Both the position numbers and the translations under genes were made by a program. 64,000 nucleotides of DNA, from positions 1,302,001 to 1,366,000 of the forward strand of contig SZNP01000001.1 of assembly GCA_005239435.1 (NCBI GenBank), read 5' to 3'. Positions within the stretch are counted from its first letter, which is position 1. The number at the start of each line of letters is the position of its first letter. The notes beneath the pieces were generated by a model. That model ran no database searches and was not told where the DNA came from. It saw nothing but the letters and a program-made list of their open reading frames with translations. The DNA is from Halorussus salinisoli. GTDB taxonomy: Archaea > Halobacteriota > Halobacteria > Halobacteriales > Haladaptataceae. This document shows positions 51,948 to 60,627 of the stretch, in pieces.

Positions 51948-52529
51948 TCACTCCGAGGTGGTGTCCTCGTCGGTCGTAGTCTCGGTCTCCGTTTCTGTGG
52001 TGGTCTCGGTCGTGGTCTCTGTTTCGGTGGTGGTCTCCGTCTCGGTCTCGGTCGGTGTCTCGCTCTCGGTAGTTGTGGTTTCGGTCGTCGTCGTTTCGGT
52101 CTCTGTCTCCGTTTCAGTCGTCGTTTCGGTGGTCGTCGTAGGCGTGGATTCCTCGCACGACCCACCGTCGTGGAGTTGGACCTCGAAATTTCCGCAAAAG
52201 TTGTTCGCGCCGGTCGCACTGAAGCGATAGGCGTCACCGACGGTCGGATTGGAGGAGCCAGCGGGAACGAGGAGATAGAACGTGTCGCCTTCGCACGTCC
52301 GACACGTGAACGAATCACCGTCGTTACACAGGCTCGAACCGTAGTATCGGAAGGTCTCGACGATACCTTCGTTTCCGGCTATCTCCGCTTCGCTTCCTTT
52401 TGTTATCCACCCTGTAGTTTCCGAATTGGAACGATTGGCGTCGGACCGGCGCGAATCGAGTACGGAAATCCCGCCGAGTATCGCACTACTGGCTTCGAGC
52501 ACTCGGCGACGTGATACGTCCTCCGTCAT
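51948..52529 (-). CDS. Tat-exported protein with long Thr/Glu repeat tail
   Basis: The 193-aa protein has a twin-arginine signal (SRRRVLEASSAILGG), then a compact Cys-containing domain (about 40-125; Cys in SSLCNDGDSFTCRTCEGD, NNFCGNF and GGSCEES). It ends with about 65 residues of almost pure Thr and Glu with a few Ser, Pro and Asp. The tail resembles the O-glycosylated Thr-rich linkers of haloarchaeal surface proteins, but no transmembrane or PGF anchor follows. It is probably secreted or cell-surface associated. GATAATAG at about 52571 (minus strand) is its TATA candidate. Confidence 0.8.
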   Translation of the reverse strand: MTEDVSRRRVLEASSAILGGISVLDSRRSDANRSNSETTGWITKGSEAEIAGNEGIVETFRYYGSSLCNDGDSFTCRTCEGDTFYLLVPAGSSNPTVGDAYRFSATGANNFCGNFEVQLHDGGSCEESTPTTTTETTTETETETETTTTETTTTESETPTETETETTTETETTTETTTETETETTTDEDTTSE

Positions 52530-52702
52530 TCCTGTTCCCCTTCTCTCAATATGTGTGGACTGTGTTAACTATTATCTAGCTAAATCTGGTAGTTCGTTCT
52601 GCTCCCGAGGTTCCGACCTCGCTTGGCCGTGTCGGAGTGACTCGAAGACGCACCGTAGCGACCGTTCGAGCCACTGAAAACTACGACCCACCGTACCGCG
52701 AC

Positions 52703-53908
52703 CTACCGACCGAAAAACTTCGCCCCGACGTTCTTCAGGTCCTGAATCGCGGGCATCGGGTCGTCGGCGCGCAGGTAGTCGAACCGAGGATGTCGGAGTA
52801 TCGACCCCGCCACGTCGCCCACCGACTCCGTGAACGACGGCCGCTCCACGAGCGGGTAGTCCTCGAACAGGATGCTGTGGAGGTGGAGCAGTTCCCCCCG
52901 AAGGAGGTGGCCCGCAATCCCCACGTCGTAGTCGGGGTCGCGCTCGGGCGGCGTCCCTCCGGCCAGCGACCAGTAGTAGTACGGGAAATCGACGCCCGCA
53001 CACACCGTGAACGGGAGCGAGGTCCAGAAGCGCGGGTTGACCTCCATGAGTTCGAAGTCGCCGGTCCGAGGGTTCCGGAGGAACTCGACCATCGCCAGTC
53101 CGTGCCAGTCGAGTTCGTCGAGCAGTCGCCGCCCCGCGGCGTCCAACGCCGGAATATCGACCGATTCCCGGAACGCGCTCGGGCCGCCCGAGTACTTGTA
53201 TCCCCGCCGCTGGCGGTGTTGAAACGTCGCTACTGGCTCGCCGTGGTCGTAGAGCGCGAAGAAGGCGTACTCGTCGGAGTCGGGGACGTACTCCTGCACG
53301 AGGGGGACGTGGTTCATCTCGGCGACCACCGCGTCCCGGTCGGGTTCGGTGCCCGGCGCGACGAACCGCGTCGAACTGTGCTGGGCGTGGCTCTCGCCGT
53401 CCGCACCGTCGAGGTACTCCGTCGCCCGAACCGTGTACCGCGGCTTGACGATGACCTCGCGGTCCCAGTCGTCCCACTCGTCGAGCGTTGCAGTCTCGGG
53501 CGTGGCCACCTCGGCGTCCGTCGCGGCCTCGAAGAGTCGCACCCGGTCCTGGACCGACCGAAGCCTATCGAGGTCGGGCCACGGCGTACTCACGTACTCG
53601 CCGAACGCCTCCCGATGTTTCGCCAGCACGTACACGTCCTCCTCCCGGACCGGGACGACGGTCCGAACGTTCGGGAGTGAGGCCAGCGAGAGCAGCGTCT
53701 CGGCGTAGGCCGCCAGGTCCTCGTTGGGGTCGGGAGTCGTGACCGAGTCCTCGCAGTAGTTCGACCGGAGGCCCGGTACCGCCTCCTGCTCTGAGACCGC
53801 AATCGTCGGGATGGCGCGCCGACCGAACGACCGGAGGCAGGCGGCGCTACTCGCGGCGTCGATTACCGGTACGACTACGGCGTCGGCGACTGGCGTCTCG
53901 GCCGTCAT
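52703..53908 (-). CDS. ATP-grasp carboxylate-amine ligase-like protein
   Basis: The 401-aa protein has a pre-ATP-grasp Rossmann domain (about 10-110), then an ATP-grasp fold. Visible parts are VIVKPRYTVRA (ATP-binding Lys, about residues 150-160), VQEYVPDSDEYAFFAL (about 204-219) and FELMEVNPRFWTSLPF (Mg2+-binding Glu/Asn, about 289-304). It resembles ligases that join a carboxylate to an amine, such as the PylC/carnosine synthase-like group. No peptide or cofactor biosynthesis genes are adjacent, so substrates are unknown. The start MTAETPVAD at 53908 overlaps a 19-codon leader frame. Confidence 0.82.
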   Translation of the reverse strand: MTAETPVADAVVVPVIDAASSAACLRSFGRRAIPTIAVSEQEAVPGLRSNYCEDSVTTPDPNEDLAAYAETLLSLASLPNVRTVVPVREEDVYVLAKHREAFGEYVSTPWPDLDRLRSVQDRVRLFEAATDAEVATPETATLDEWDDWDREVIVKPRYTVRATEYLDGADGESHAQHSSTRFVAPGTEPDRDAVVAEMNHVPLVQEYVPDSDEYAFFALYDHGEPVATFQHRQRRGYKYSGGPSAFRESVDIPALDAAGRRLLDELDWHGLAMVEFLRNPRTGDFELMEVNPRFWTSLPFTVCAGVDFPYYYWSLAGGTPPERDPDYDVGIAGHLLRGELLHLHSILFEDYPLVERPSFTESVGDVAGSILRHPRFDYLRADDPMPAIQDLKNVGAKFFGR

Positions 53909-54155
53909 GCGAGGCGGACCCCTCCCTGCGAGTCGTTCGGACTGCCGACGAACTTGCTCGCCATCACTGTTACAGACGGGACAACGTCGTGCCGTATGAA
54001 CCACTCGGCCCAGCGTGGCAAAGCAGAGCAGGGCAAGACAGCGAACGGGGTAATCGTACGAAACCGATCCGCGGTGGAGCGACACACGCGACCTTCGACC
54101 AACGGGAGTTCAAATAATCGATAGAATTAATAACTCGTACTTACGCCAGTCGGAT

Positions 54156-54482
54156 ATGAACCTCGCCCTCCGACTACTGGTCGCCTGCTTCGTGATTTCC
54201 GCACCGACGGTCCTCTTTCTCGGACTGATGCGGGGACTGGAGAGGACGCGCGACGACGCGCTCCTGATGGCGTTCGCCGAACGCGACGACGCGCCACGAG
54301 ACGTGTCCAGCGCGGCCGCCGAAGCCCTCGACAAGGGACCGATTCGGGCCGACGGACGCGGGTCGAACGCGGCGGACGACCCCGCGCCCGTGGCCGACTC
54401 GTTCGTCTGTTCGACCTGCGGCGAGTCGAACATGACCGGCGCGAAGTACTGTCAGGAGTGTCTCGGGGAACTGAACCGGTAG
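54156..54482 (+). CDS. Membrane-anchored zinc-ribbon protein
   Basis: The 108-aa protein has one N-terminal membrane helix (MNLALRLLVACFVISAPTVL), an acidic linker and a C-terminal zinc ribbon: FVCSTCGESNM and YCQECLGEL. Haloarchaea have many such one-span zinc-ribbon proteins, whose roles are not known. The ribbon is predicted to face the cytoplasm. The gene is A/T-preceded (GATAGAATTAATAAC, about 54119-54133), an apparent promoter. Confidence 0.8.
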   Translation: MNLALRLLVACFVISAPTVLFLGLMRGLERTRDDALLMAFAERDDAPRDVSSAAAEALDKGPIRADGRGSNAADDPAPVADSFVCSTCGESNMTGAKYCQECLGELNR

Positions 54483-54513
54483 TTTTGCGCCGGTAGATTT
54501 GGGATACTTCGCC

Positions 54514-55164
54514 TCAGTCTGCCGTCGTTCCGGTCGCTCGCGCCCGATACGTTTTCGCGTACTCGACGAAGTTCTGGAGGATTTCGAGTCCGGTCTCGCC
54601 GCTCTTTTCGGGGTGGAACTGGGTCCCCATCACGTTGCCCGCCTCGTTGGCGGCGACGGCCGCGAACTCGAATCCGTAGTCACACGAGGCGACCGCGTGG
54701 TCGTCGGCCTCGGCGCAGTACGAGTGGACGAAGTAGGCGTAGTCTCCGTCTTCGATACCTTCGGTCAACGGGTGGTCGCGCTCGACTCGGAGTTCGTTCC
54801 ACCCCATGTGGGGAACCTTGACCTCGTTCCGGGGCAGTCGCTCGACGCGGCCGGGAATCAGGTCCAAGCCGTCTACAGTCTCGCCGTCCGGCGCTCCCTC
54901 CTCGCTCTCGGTAAAGAGGAGTTGGAGACCGACGCAGATGCCGAGAATCGGGGTGTCGTCGGCGATCTCCCGGAGCACGTCGTGGAACGGGGCGGAGTTG
55001 CGCATGCACTCCTCGAACGCGCCCACGCCGGGGAGGACGACGGCCTCGGCGTCGGCGATTGCCTCGGGGTCGTCGGTGACTTCCACGTCGGCGTCGGCCC
55101 GCTCGAGCCCCCGCCGGAGGCTCCGGAGGTTGCCAACGCCGTAATCGACGATGGTGACGTTCAC
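54514..55164 (-). CDS. hisH: Imidazole glycerol phosphate synthase, glutaminase subunit
   Basis: HisH releases ammonia from glutamine for HisF during histidine synthesis. The 216-aa protein begins VTIVDYGVGNLRSLRRGLE, has the nucleophile elbow LGICVGLQLLF (Cys about residue 83) and the catalytic dyad segment GTQFHPEKSGETGLEIL (His and Glu, about 190-194). All are in class-I glutamine amidotransferase order. The start is GTG at 55164. No other his genes are adjacent, as is common in haloarchaea where the pathway is scattered. Confidence 0.95.
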   Translation of the reverse strand: MNVTIVDYGVGNLRSLRRGLERADADVEVTDDPEAIADAEAVVLPGVGAFEECMRNSAPFHDVLREIADDTPILGICVGLQLLFTESEEGAPDGETVDGLDLIPGRVERLPRNEVKVPHMGWNELRVERDHPLTEGIEDGDYAYFVHSYCAEADDHAVASCDYGFEFAAVAANEAGNVMGTQFHPEKSGETGLEILQNFVEYAKTYRARATGTTAD

Positions 55165-55255
55165 AGCGGAACGTGAGGATGAGAGGTATTGGGCCTTTCC
55201 CGTTCCGGCAGAACTGCCCGAGAGTTCTTGTCTCCCGACCAGGTATTACGTACAC

Positions 55256-55897
55256 GTGAAAGTCATACAGGACGAACCCCTCGCGGGAATCGTCACCGAG
55301 GCACTCGCAGAACTCCGGGCCGGTTTCGTAGACGCGATTCCGACGCTCATCACGGCACTCCTGTTCGTCGTCGTAGCTTATGCGACCATCAAAATCTCGA
55401 TGACCCTCGTCCGGTCGGCGCTCGGACGCATCTACGCCGACGAACTCGTGGCCGACCTCTTTACCGCCGTCGTGGGCGTCTTCCTGTGGTTCGGTGCCGC
55501 GCTGACGCTCCTGAAGATTCTGGGCATGGGCGACATCGCGGCGAGTCTGGGGACTGCCACGGGGTTCATCGCCCTGGGTATCAGCTACGCGCTCTCGGAC
55601 ATGATCGCGGATACGGTCTCGGGCGTGTACCTCCTGCGCGACCCGGACTTCAACCCGGGCGACACGGTGGAAGCCAGCGACGTGACGGGCGTCGTGCGCG
55701 AAATCGACCTCCGGAAGACCCGCCTGGAGGTGGAAGGCGGCGATACGGTGGTCCTCGGGAACAGTTCGGTCGAAGAGAAGTGGACGAAGAAGACGGACGC
55801 GGAGACGAAGCAGTCGGAGTCAGAGGCGGTTCCGACCGGCGTTTCGGAGGCCTCGGGCGAGTCGGTGACCGACGAGGCACGAAAATCGCCAGAATAG
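55256..55897 (+). CDS. MscS-family small-conductance mechanosensitive channel-like protein
   Basis: The 213-aa protein has three membrane helices, of which the third (about 90-120) carries the Gly/Ala-rich pore helix pattern GDIAASLGTATGFIALGIS. A short beta domain follows (FNPGDTVEASDVTGVVREIDLRKTRLEV) and an acidic tail. It is shorter than E. coli MscS, lacking most of the C-terminal vestibule. GTG at 55256 is my chosen start; a longer frame from 55151 overlaps hisH and is unlikely. Predicted function is osmotic pressure release. Confidence 0.82.
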   Translation: MKVIQDEPLAGIVTEALAELRAGFVDAIPTLITALLFVVVAYATIKISMTLVRSALGRIYADELVADLFTAVVGVFLWFGAALTLLKILGMGDIAASLGTATGFIALGISYALSDMIADTVSGVYLLRDPDFNPGDTVEASDVTGVVREIDLRKTRLEVEGGDTVVLGNSSVEEKWTKKTDAETKQSESEAVPTGVSEASGESVTDEARKSPE

Positions 55898-55990
55898 ACC
55901 CGTGGAATCGTCGGTCGGTGGCAGTTTTCGGTCGGTGGCAGTTCTCGGTCTGCCGGTGACGATCCCTGCCGACTGGTGGACGACTCTGCG

Positions 55991-56233
55991 CTACTCCTTG
56001 ATGATGAGCATCCCGTCGTTGGTGGTCACGTCGGTCGCTTCGTCCGGAATCTCGAACTCGAACTGCCGGTCGCCAGCGACGACGATGGCCGTTCCGTCGA
56101 TGACGTCGAGGTGCGCTTCGACGCCGCGGCCGAAGTCGATGACGATGACGTTCTCGTCCTCGTACTCGCGGCGACTGATGGTAATGTCCTCTTGCTCGTC
56201 CGCGGCGGTCTGAAGCGGGGCTGGTGCGTCCAT
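55991..56233 (-). CDS. Hsp20-like-fold haloarchaeal small protein (DUF7127-like)
   Basis: The 80-aa protein has a strand-rich core: REYEDENVIVIDFGRGVEAHLDVIDGTAIVVAGDRQFEFEIP. The order resembles a trimmed alpha-crystallin/Hsp20 sandwich and a haloarchaeal family I recall as DUF7127, not verified. It lacks the long N- and C-terminal arms used for sHsp oligomerisation. It may be a small adaptor or chaperone-like protein. It is the last gene before sucD on this strand, with a 110-base gap. Confidence 0.75.
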   Translation of the reverse strand: MDAPAPLQTAADEQEDITISRREYEDENVIVIDFGRGVEAHLDVIDGTAIVVAGDRQFEFEIPDEATDVTTNDGMLIIKE

Positions 56234-56343
56234 ACCTCTGATTGGGCTGTGTTACGGGTAAGTGCTATGCCCGCGGCCGATTCGCTCTGAAAGAGAAGAA
56301 CGAAAGAGAGCGAGAAGCGAAGAGGGGAAAACGGAAGACCGCC

Positions 56344-57213
56344 TTACAGGAAGTCCTCGATGTGGTCGGCGACTTCGTTCGGGGTGTCGCCGACCGGGAC
56401 GCCAGCGTCGTTCAGCGCGTTGATTTTGCTCTCGGCGGTACCCGTCCCGCTACCGGAGACGATTGCGCCCGCGTGACCCATGCGCTTGCCCGGCGGTGCG
56501 GTCCGGCCAGCGATGAAGCCGGCGACCGGCGTGTCCATGTTCTCGGCGATGTACCGGGCGGCTTCCTCCTCGTCTTCGCCGCCGATTTCGCCGCACATCA
56601 CGACCGCCTTCGTGTCGGGGTCGGCCTCGAACAGTTCGAGGGCGTCGATGAAGTCCGTGCCGATGATGGGGTCGCCGCCGATACCGATGGCGGTGGTCTG
56701 GCCGATGCCCCGGGAGGTGAGGTTGTCCACGACCTGGTAGGTCAGAGTGCCCGACCGCGAGACCAGACCCACGTCGCCCGACTCGAAGATGTTGCCCGGC
56801 AGGATGCCGAGTTTGGACTCGCCGGGAGTGATGATGCCCGGACAGTTCGGGCCGATGAGGCGGGTGTCGACCTCCGAGAGGCGCTTGTTCACCTTCGCCA
56901 TGTCCTGCGTGGGGATGCCCTCGGTGATGGCGACCACGAGGTCCAGCGACGTGTCGAGCGCCTCGAAGATGGCGTCGCCTGCGAAAGCGGGCGGGACGAA
57001 GACGACCGAGGCGTCGGCGTCTTCCTCGCGGGCGGCCTGCGCTACGGTGTCGTAGACGGGGACGCCAGCGACTTCCTGTCCGCCCTTGCCCGGCACTGCG
57101 CCGGCCACGACGTTGGTGCCGTAGTCCATCATCTGCTCGGCGTGGAACTTGCCTTCCCCGCCGGTGATGCCCTGTACGACGACTCGGGTGTCGGAATCGA
57201 CTAGAACGCTCAT
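56344..57213 (-). CDS. sucD: Succinate-CoA ligase, alpha subunit
   Basis: This TCA-cycle enzyme links succinyl-CoA to ATP or GTP formation. The 289-aa protein has [17 protein letters not shown] (CoA-binding, about residues 12-28) and the phospho-His loop [16 protein letters not shown] (His about 248). Other CoA-binding segments ([26 protein letters not shown]) are intact. Its ATG overlaps the sucC stop by four bases, so alpha and beta subunits are coupled. Confidence 0.97.
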   Translation of the reverse strand: MSVLVDSDTRVVVQGITGGEGKFHAEQMMDYGTNVVAGAVPGKGGQEVAGVPVYDTVAQAAREEDADASVVFVPPAFAGDAIFEALDTSLDLVVAITEGIPTQDMAKVNKRLSEVDTRLIGPNCPGIITPGESKLGILPGNIFESGDVGLVSRSGTLTYQVVDNLTSRGIGQTTAIGIGGDPIIGTDFIDALELFEADPDTKAVVMCGEIGGEDEEEAARYIAENMDTPVAGFIAGRTAPPGKRMGHAGAIVSGSGTGTAESKINALNDAGVPVGDTPNEVADHIEDFL

Positions 57214-58355
57214 TGTGCTTCCTCCTGGGAGAATTCGACCGTGCGTTGAACCGCGTCTTCGAGGGTCTCCTCGACCGTGACGAGTTCGTCGTTCAGAATC
57301 TCGCGGCCCTCCTCGGCGTTGGTACCCGCGAGGCGGACGACCACGGGCTTGGGAATCTCGTCGAACTGTCCGAGGGCGTCGTTGATGCCCTTCGCCACCT
57401 CGTCGCCGCGCGTGATGCCGCCGAAGATGTTGAAGACGACAGCGTCGACGTTCTCGTCGGAGAACACCATGTCCAGGGCGTTGGTCACGCGCTCGGCCTT
57501 CGCGCCGCCACCGATGTCGAGGAAGTTGGCGGGGTCGCCGCCGTAGTAGTCCACGAGGTCCAGCGTCGTCATCACGAGACCTGCACCGTTGCCGATGATG
57601 CCGACGTTGCCGTCGAGGCGGACGTAGTCGAAGCCGTACTCTCCGGCCTTGCGTTCGAGGTCGTCCTCGTAGGCTTCCTCTTCCATCTCGGCGAGTTCCT
57701 GCTGGCGGAAGAGCGCGTCGTCGTCGATGTTCATCACGGCGTCGGCCGCGACGATTTCGTCGTCCTCGGTGACCATCAGGGGGTTGATTTCGACCTCGCT
57801 GGCGTCGCGGTCGTCCCAGAGCTGATAGAGCGTCGTCAGGACCGAGGCGACGTCGTTGGCGAGTTCGCGGGGAACGCCCGCCTCGTAGACGGCCTTCCGG
57901 GCCTGATACGGGTGCATCCCGAACGCCGGGTCGACGTGCTCACGAGCGATGGCGTCGGGGTCCTCCTCGGCGACCGACTCGATGTCGACGCCGCCCTTGG
58001 TCGAGACCATCGCCACGGGCTTGCCCTCACCGCGGTCCATCGTCACGCCCACGTAGAGTTCGTTCTTGAAGTTCACGGCCTCCTCGACCAGCACGCGCCC
58101 GACGTGGTAGCCCTTGAGGTCCATGCCGATGATGGACTCGGCCGCTTCCTTGGCCTCCTCGCGGTTCTCGGCGAGTTTGATGCCGCCGGCCTTCCCGCGA
58201 CCCCCGACGTGTACCTGTGCCTTGACGGCGACCGGGTAGCCGATGTCCTCTGCGGCCTCGACTACCTCGTCTACCGACGACGCCAGTTCCGCGTCCGGCG
58301 TCGGAATCCCTGCGTCGGCGAAGACGCTCTTCGCCTGATACTCGTGTAATCTCAT
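57210..58355 (-). CDS. sucC: Succinate-CoA ligase, beta subunit
   Basis: The 381-aa ATP-grasp subunit begins [20 protein letters not shown], the universal SucC start, and contains [17 protein letters not shown] (about 42-58), [12 protein letters not shown] (about 193-204), [19 protein letters not shown] (about 257-275) and [15 protein letters not shown] (about 315-329). All family segments are present. It is the first gene of the sucCD operon. Two inverted repeats (58393-58418 and 58531-58589) lie in its upstream region and may affect expression. Confidence 0.97.
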   Translation of the reverse strand: MRLHEYQAKSVFADAGIPTPDAELASSVDEVVEAAEDIGYPVAVKAQVHVGGRGKAGGIKLAENREEAKEAAESIIGMDLKGYHVGRVLVEEAVNFKNELYVGVTMDRGEGKPVAMVSTKGGVDIESVAEEDPDAIAREHVDPAFGMHPYQARKAVYEAGVPRELANDVASVLTTLYQLWDDRDASEVEINPLMVTEDDEIVAADAVMNIDDDALFRQQELAEMEEEAYEDDLERKAGEYGFDYVRLDGNVGIIGNGAGLVMTTLDLVDYYGGDPANFLDIGGGAKAERVTNALDMVFSDENVDAVVFNIFGGITRGDEVAKGINDALGQFDEIPKPVVVRLAGTNAEEGREILNDELVTVEETLEDAVQRTVEFSQEEAQ

Positions 58356-58392
58356 TAGTGGCTCACACGCAACTTTCCCAGACTGAGAGTTA

Positions 58393-58418
58393 GTAGTTCC
58401 GGAATCGTCGGGAACTAC
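58393..58418. promoter_or_regulatory. 8-bp inverted repeat 38 bases upstream of sucC
   Basis: GTAGTTCC at 58393-58400 and GGAACTAC at 58411-58418 are exact complements with a ten-base spacer. The position is compatible with the sucC promoter region, so it may be an operator; it could also form an RNA stem. Confidence 0.4.
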
Positions 58419-58530
58419 CACGCCGTCGTCGCGTGATAGACCCGGCGTTCTGCCGACTCAGTTTTCGAGCGTTCGTCGTCCGAATGGCAGTGGGAGAGCG
58501 CCGACGTACCCGCGCTTCGACCCCACGAGG

Positions 58531-58589
58531 GTTCTGCTGAAACGACTACGCCGGGGCTTCCGTGCCGAACTACGCGGTTTCGGCAGAAC
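58531..58589. repeat. 13-bp inverted repeat between sucC and a zinc-ribbon gene
   Basis: GTTCTGCTGAAAC at 58531-58543 is complementary to GTTTCGGCAGAAC at 58577-58589 at 12 of 13 positions (the odd pair would be G-T or A-C in RNA). The spacer is 33 bases. It lies in the 300-base gap 58356-58655, in which I see no gene. It may end the zinc-ribbon transcript, be a small RNA, or bind a regulator. Confidence 0.45.
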
Positions 58590-58655
58590 TCCTGAGAACT
58601 CGAACCCACCGCCTCAGAGCGTGCAAAGACACCAGAAAGAACCGTGAGTGACGAC

Positions 58656-58856
58656 TCACTTCGTCGCGTAGAATCGCACCAACCCGCACTCCGGACACCT
58701 CCGCGGAACCACGTCCAGCGTCTTCGTCACCCCGACTGCGGCCAACACGTCGTCGCTCTCGTCCTCGGTCCGGACCCGGAACTCTCCCTGTCCGGTGTAG
58801 AGGTCGGCCTCCTCCAGTGCAACGTCGCAGTCCGGACAGCGCGGGTCTCCGCCCAT
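58656..58856 (-). CDS. Zinc-ribbon small protein (66 aa)
   Basis: The protein begins MGGDPRCPDCDVALEEADLY and ends with CPECGLVRFYATK, giving two CxxC knuckles about 47 residues apart. This fits a small zinc ribbon in which strands are separated by a beta-rich insert. A diverged, apparently startless paralogue lies just upstream at 58978-59205. Function unknown; RNA or protein binding is plausible. Confidence 0.8.
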   Translation of the reverse strand: MGGDPRCPDCDVALEEADLYTGQGEFRVRTEDESDDVLAAVGVTKTLDVVPRRCPECGLVRFYATK

Positions 58857-58977
58857 ATCGACGGTTTTGTACGGTCTCAGGAAAAACGTGTCGAATTATA
58901 TTCAACGAGACGACATTAAAGGACGGGAGGCGCGACCGATGGAATTGCCGACGAACAGGGCCAGAGCGTCGATTTCG

Positions 58978-59205
58978 CTACTCCGCGTAGAACCGAAATA
59001 GTCCGCACTCCGAGCAGACGTGAGCGCAGGCGTAATTGCTGTTTCCGAGTTTGCTCGGGAAACGGCCACCGTCGGGTTCGTTGAGCCGAATCTCGTTCCT
59101 GCGGTGGGTCGCGTCGTACTGGACGCCTTCGAGGGCAACGTCGCAGTCGGGGCACGTCCGGGTCGGACTCGTGGAGACGTGATTTCGGGAGATACGCCTC
59201 GCTGA
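58978..59205 (-). pseudogene. Truncated zinc-ribbon paralogue lacking a start codon
   Basis: In the frame ending with the TAG at 58978-58980 the translation contains TCPDCDVALEGVQYDATHR and closes with VCSECGLFRFYAE. This mirrors the intact neighbour (CPDCDVALE and CPECGLVRFYA). The frame is open back to a TAA near 59256 but shows no ATG, GTG or TTG. It is therefore either a 5'-damaged duplicate or uses an unusual start. The rest of 58857-59361 holds no other gene that I can support. Confidence 0.6.
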
Positions 59206-59361
59206 AACTCTCTGATAGGATCGAACCGGTTGTGAGCGATGTTGATGTAGAGCGTGTAGTTACGTTTCAGGTGATAGTCACGCCCCCATATACGGGATTT
59301 CGTTCTTGGCTCGTCTGTACGGTCACCAGTCCTTTACCGACGGAGCGAGACAGACCGGACA

Positions 59362-60018
59362 ATGGCCACCGAAGCGACGTTTACGGTTCCGTCCGACCAG
59401 TTCCCCTTGGGAACCGTGTTCGAACGATTGCCGGAAGTGACAGTCGAGCTGGAGCGAATTATCCCGGCCCAAGACGTCGTGATTCCCTATTTTTGGGTCC
59501 GGGGGGTCGAAGTTGACGACATCGAGGGTGCGTTTCTCGACCATCCGGGCGTGGAGAATATCCGACTCGTCGATTCCGTTGCAGACGAGTATCTACTGCG
59601 TGTCGAGTGGACGCTGAGGTACGACGGTGTTCTGAGCACGCTGATGGAGACGAAGATTCCACTGGTCAAAGCTGTCGGCACGAACGAGCAGTGGACGTTC
59701 GATATTCGGGGCGACGACCGACGTGACATCGCGGCGTTTCGAGAACGCTGTCGGGAGTTAGACATCCCCATTACGCTCACCAAACTGCACGCGCTCACGC
59801 CCATCGAGTCGGAGACCGAGATCGCACTCACCGACACGCAACAGGAGGCGCTGGTGCTCGCGTACGAACGGGGCTATTTCAACACGCCACGCGACGTGAC
59901 GATGGCAGACCTCGGCGACAAACTCGGCATTTCACAGCAGGCGGTCGCGTCCCGACTCCGGCGCGGGATTAGTTCGATTCTCGGAAGTACGCTGACGGAA
60001 CTACGCCCACCAGAGTGA
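59362..60018 (+). CDS. Short bacterio-opsin-activator-type HTH_10 regulator
   Basis: The 218-aa protein has a BAT-like N-terminal sensor half (about residues 1-150, with strands such as ATFTVPSDQFPLGTVFE) and a C-terminal HTH_10 starting LTDTQQEALVLAYERGYFNTP. It lacks the REC, PAS and GAF modules of the larger regulator at 5-8 kb. It probably binds DNA as part of a small regulatory circuit. CCTTTACC at about 59331 supports the ATG at 59362. It is followed by a winged-helix gene, possibly in one operon. Confidence 0.88.
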   Translation: MATEATFTVPSDQFPLGTVFERLPEVTVELERIIPAQDVVIPYFWVRGVEVDDIEGAFLDHPGVENIRLVDSVADEYLLRVEWTLRYDGVLSTLMETKIPLVKAVGTNEQWTFDIRGDDRRDIAAFRERCRELDIPITLTKLHALTPIESETEIALTDTQQEALVLAYERGYFNTPRDVTMADLGDKLGISQQAVASRLRRGISSILGSTLTELRPPE

Positions 60019-60087
60019 ACTCAACTTAAAAGTGGTTTGTGTACCCAAAAGCAGAGGTGAACTGCGTAGGCTGCTTATAGAAACGTA

Positions 60088-60423
60088 ATGGTTGGGACAC
60101 CCACCGAGTTCGACACGGTTCTAGACGTATGTGAACACAAACATCGTCGCATCGTCCTTGCGGCACTTGTAGATCAGCAACAGTCGGTCCCGATAAACGA
60201 CCTCACGAAAGCAATCGTCAAACGTACTGCTGGTCAGACCGTAACAGAGATACAGACCGCCCTGCATCACGCCCATCTCCCGAAGTTAGAGGCGGCCGGG
60301 CTCGTCGAATACGATTCCGAGCGACAACTGGCGGAGTCAACAGCCCAGCTCAATCGGGGAGTGCCCCACCTTTCGGCGATCCTCAGTATCGATCCCGAGC
60401 TTGCAACACCACTTAACGTATAA
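60088..60423 (+). CDS. Winged-helix small protein (DUF7344-like)
   Basis: The 111-aa protein begins with FDTVLDVCEHKHRRIVLAALVDQQQSVPI and continues with a helical pair and LPKLEAAGLVEYDSER, the usual order of a winged helix (recognition helix then wing). It resembles the haloarchaeal DUF7344 family, an assignment from memory. Likely a DNA-binding repressor or co-regulator. CTTAAAAG at about 60025 lies upstream. The next small gene starts 45 bases after its stop. Confidence 0.82.
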   Translation: MVGTPTEFDTVLDVCEHKHRRIVLAALVDQQQSVPINDLTKAIVKRTAGQTVTEIQTALHHAHLPKLEAAGLVEYDSERQLAESTAQLNRGVPHLSAILSIDPELATPLNV

Positions 60424-60468
60424 CCGCGTTTAGGATACCTAGTTACATCGCACCAGACCTATTGCACG

Positions 60469-60627
60469 ATGACAACCAGCGACCCCCCACGCGACGACGG
60501 CGTGCACTTGACCGAACAGGAAAGAGCGGTCGAAGCACTCACCAAGGCACTCGAGACCGAAGAGTTGGACGAAAAAGACTACCAGATTCGGGAAGCACTT
60601 CAACTACTTGCACTGAAAAACGACTAG
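60469..60627 (+). CDS. Small acidic helical protein (52 aa)
   Basis: The frame begins MTTSDPPRDDGVHLTEQERA and continues with VEALTKALETEELDEKDYQI and a Leu-rich helix ending LALKND. Codon use is less GC-biased than core genes, as in the winged-helix gene upstream, so the two may belong together. No Cys, no membrane segment. A helical interaction module for the upstream regulator is an inference only. Confidence 0.6.
   Translation: MTTSDPPRDDGVHLTEQERAVEALTKALETEELDEKDYQIREALQLLALKND

Noticed and set aside
52010..52140. Thr/Glu-coding repeats as a CRISPR-like or satellite array
   Set aside because: Units are irregular 3-6 base codon repeats in frame with an exported protein; there are no spacers of constant length.
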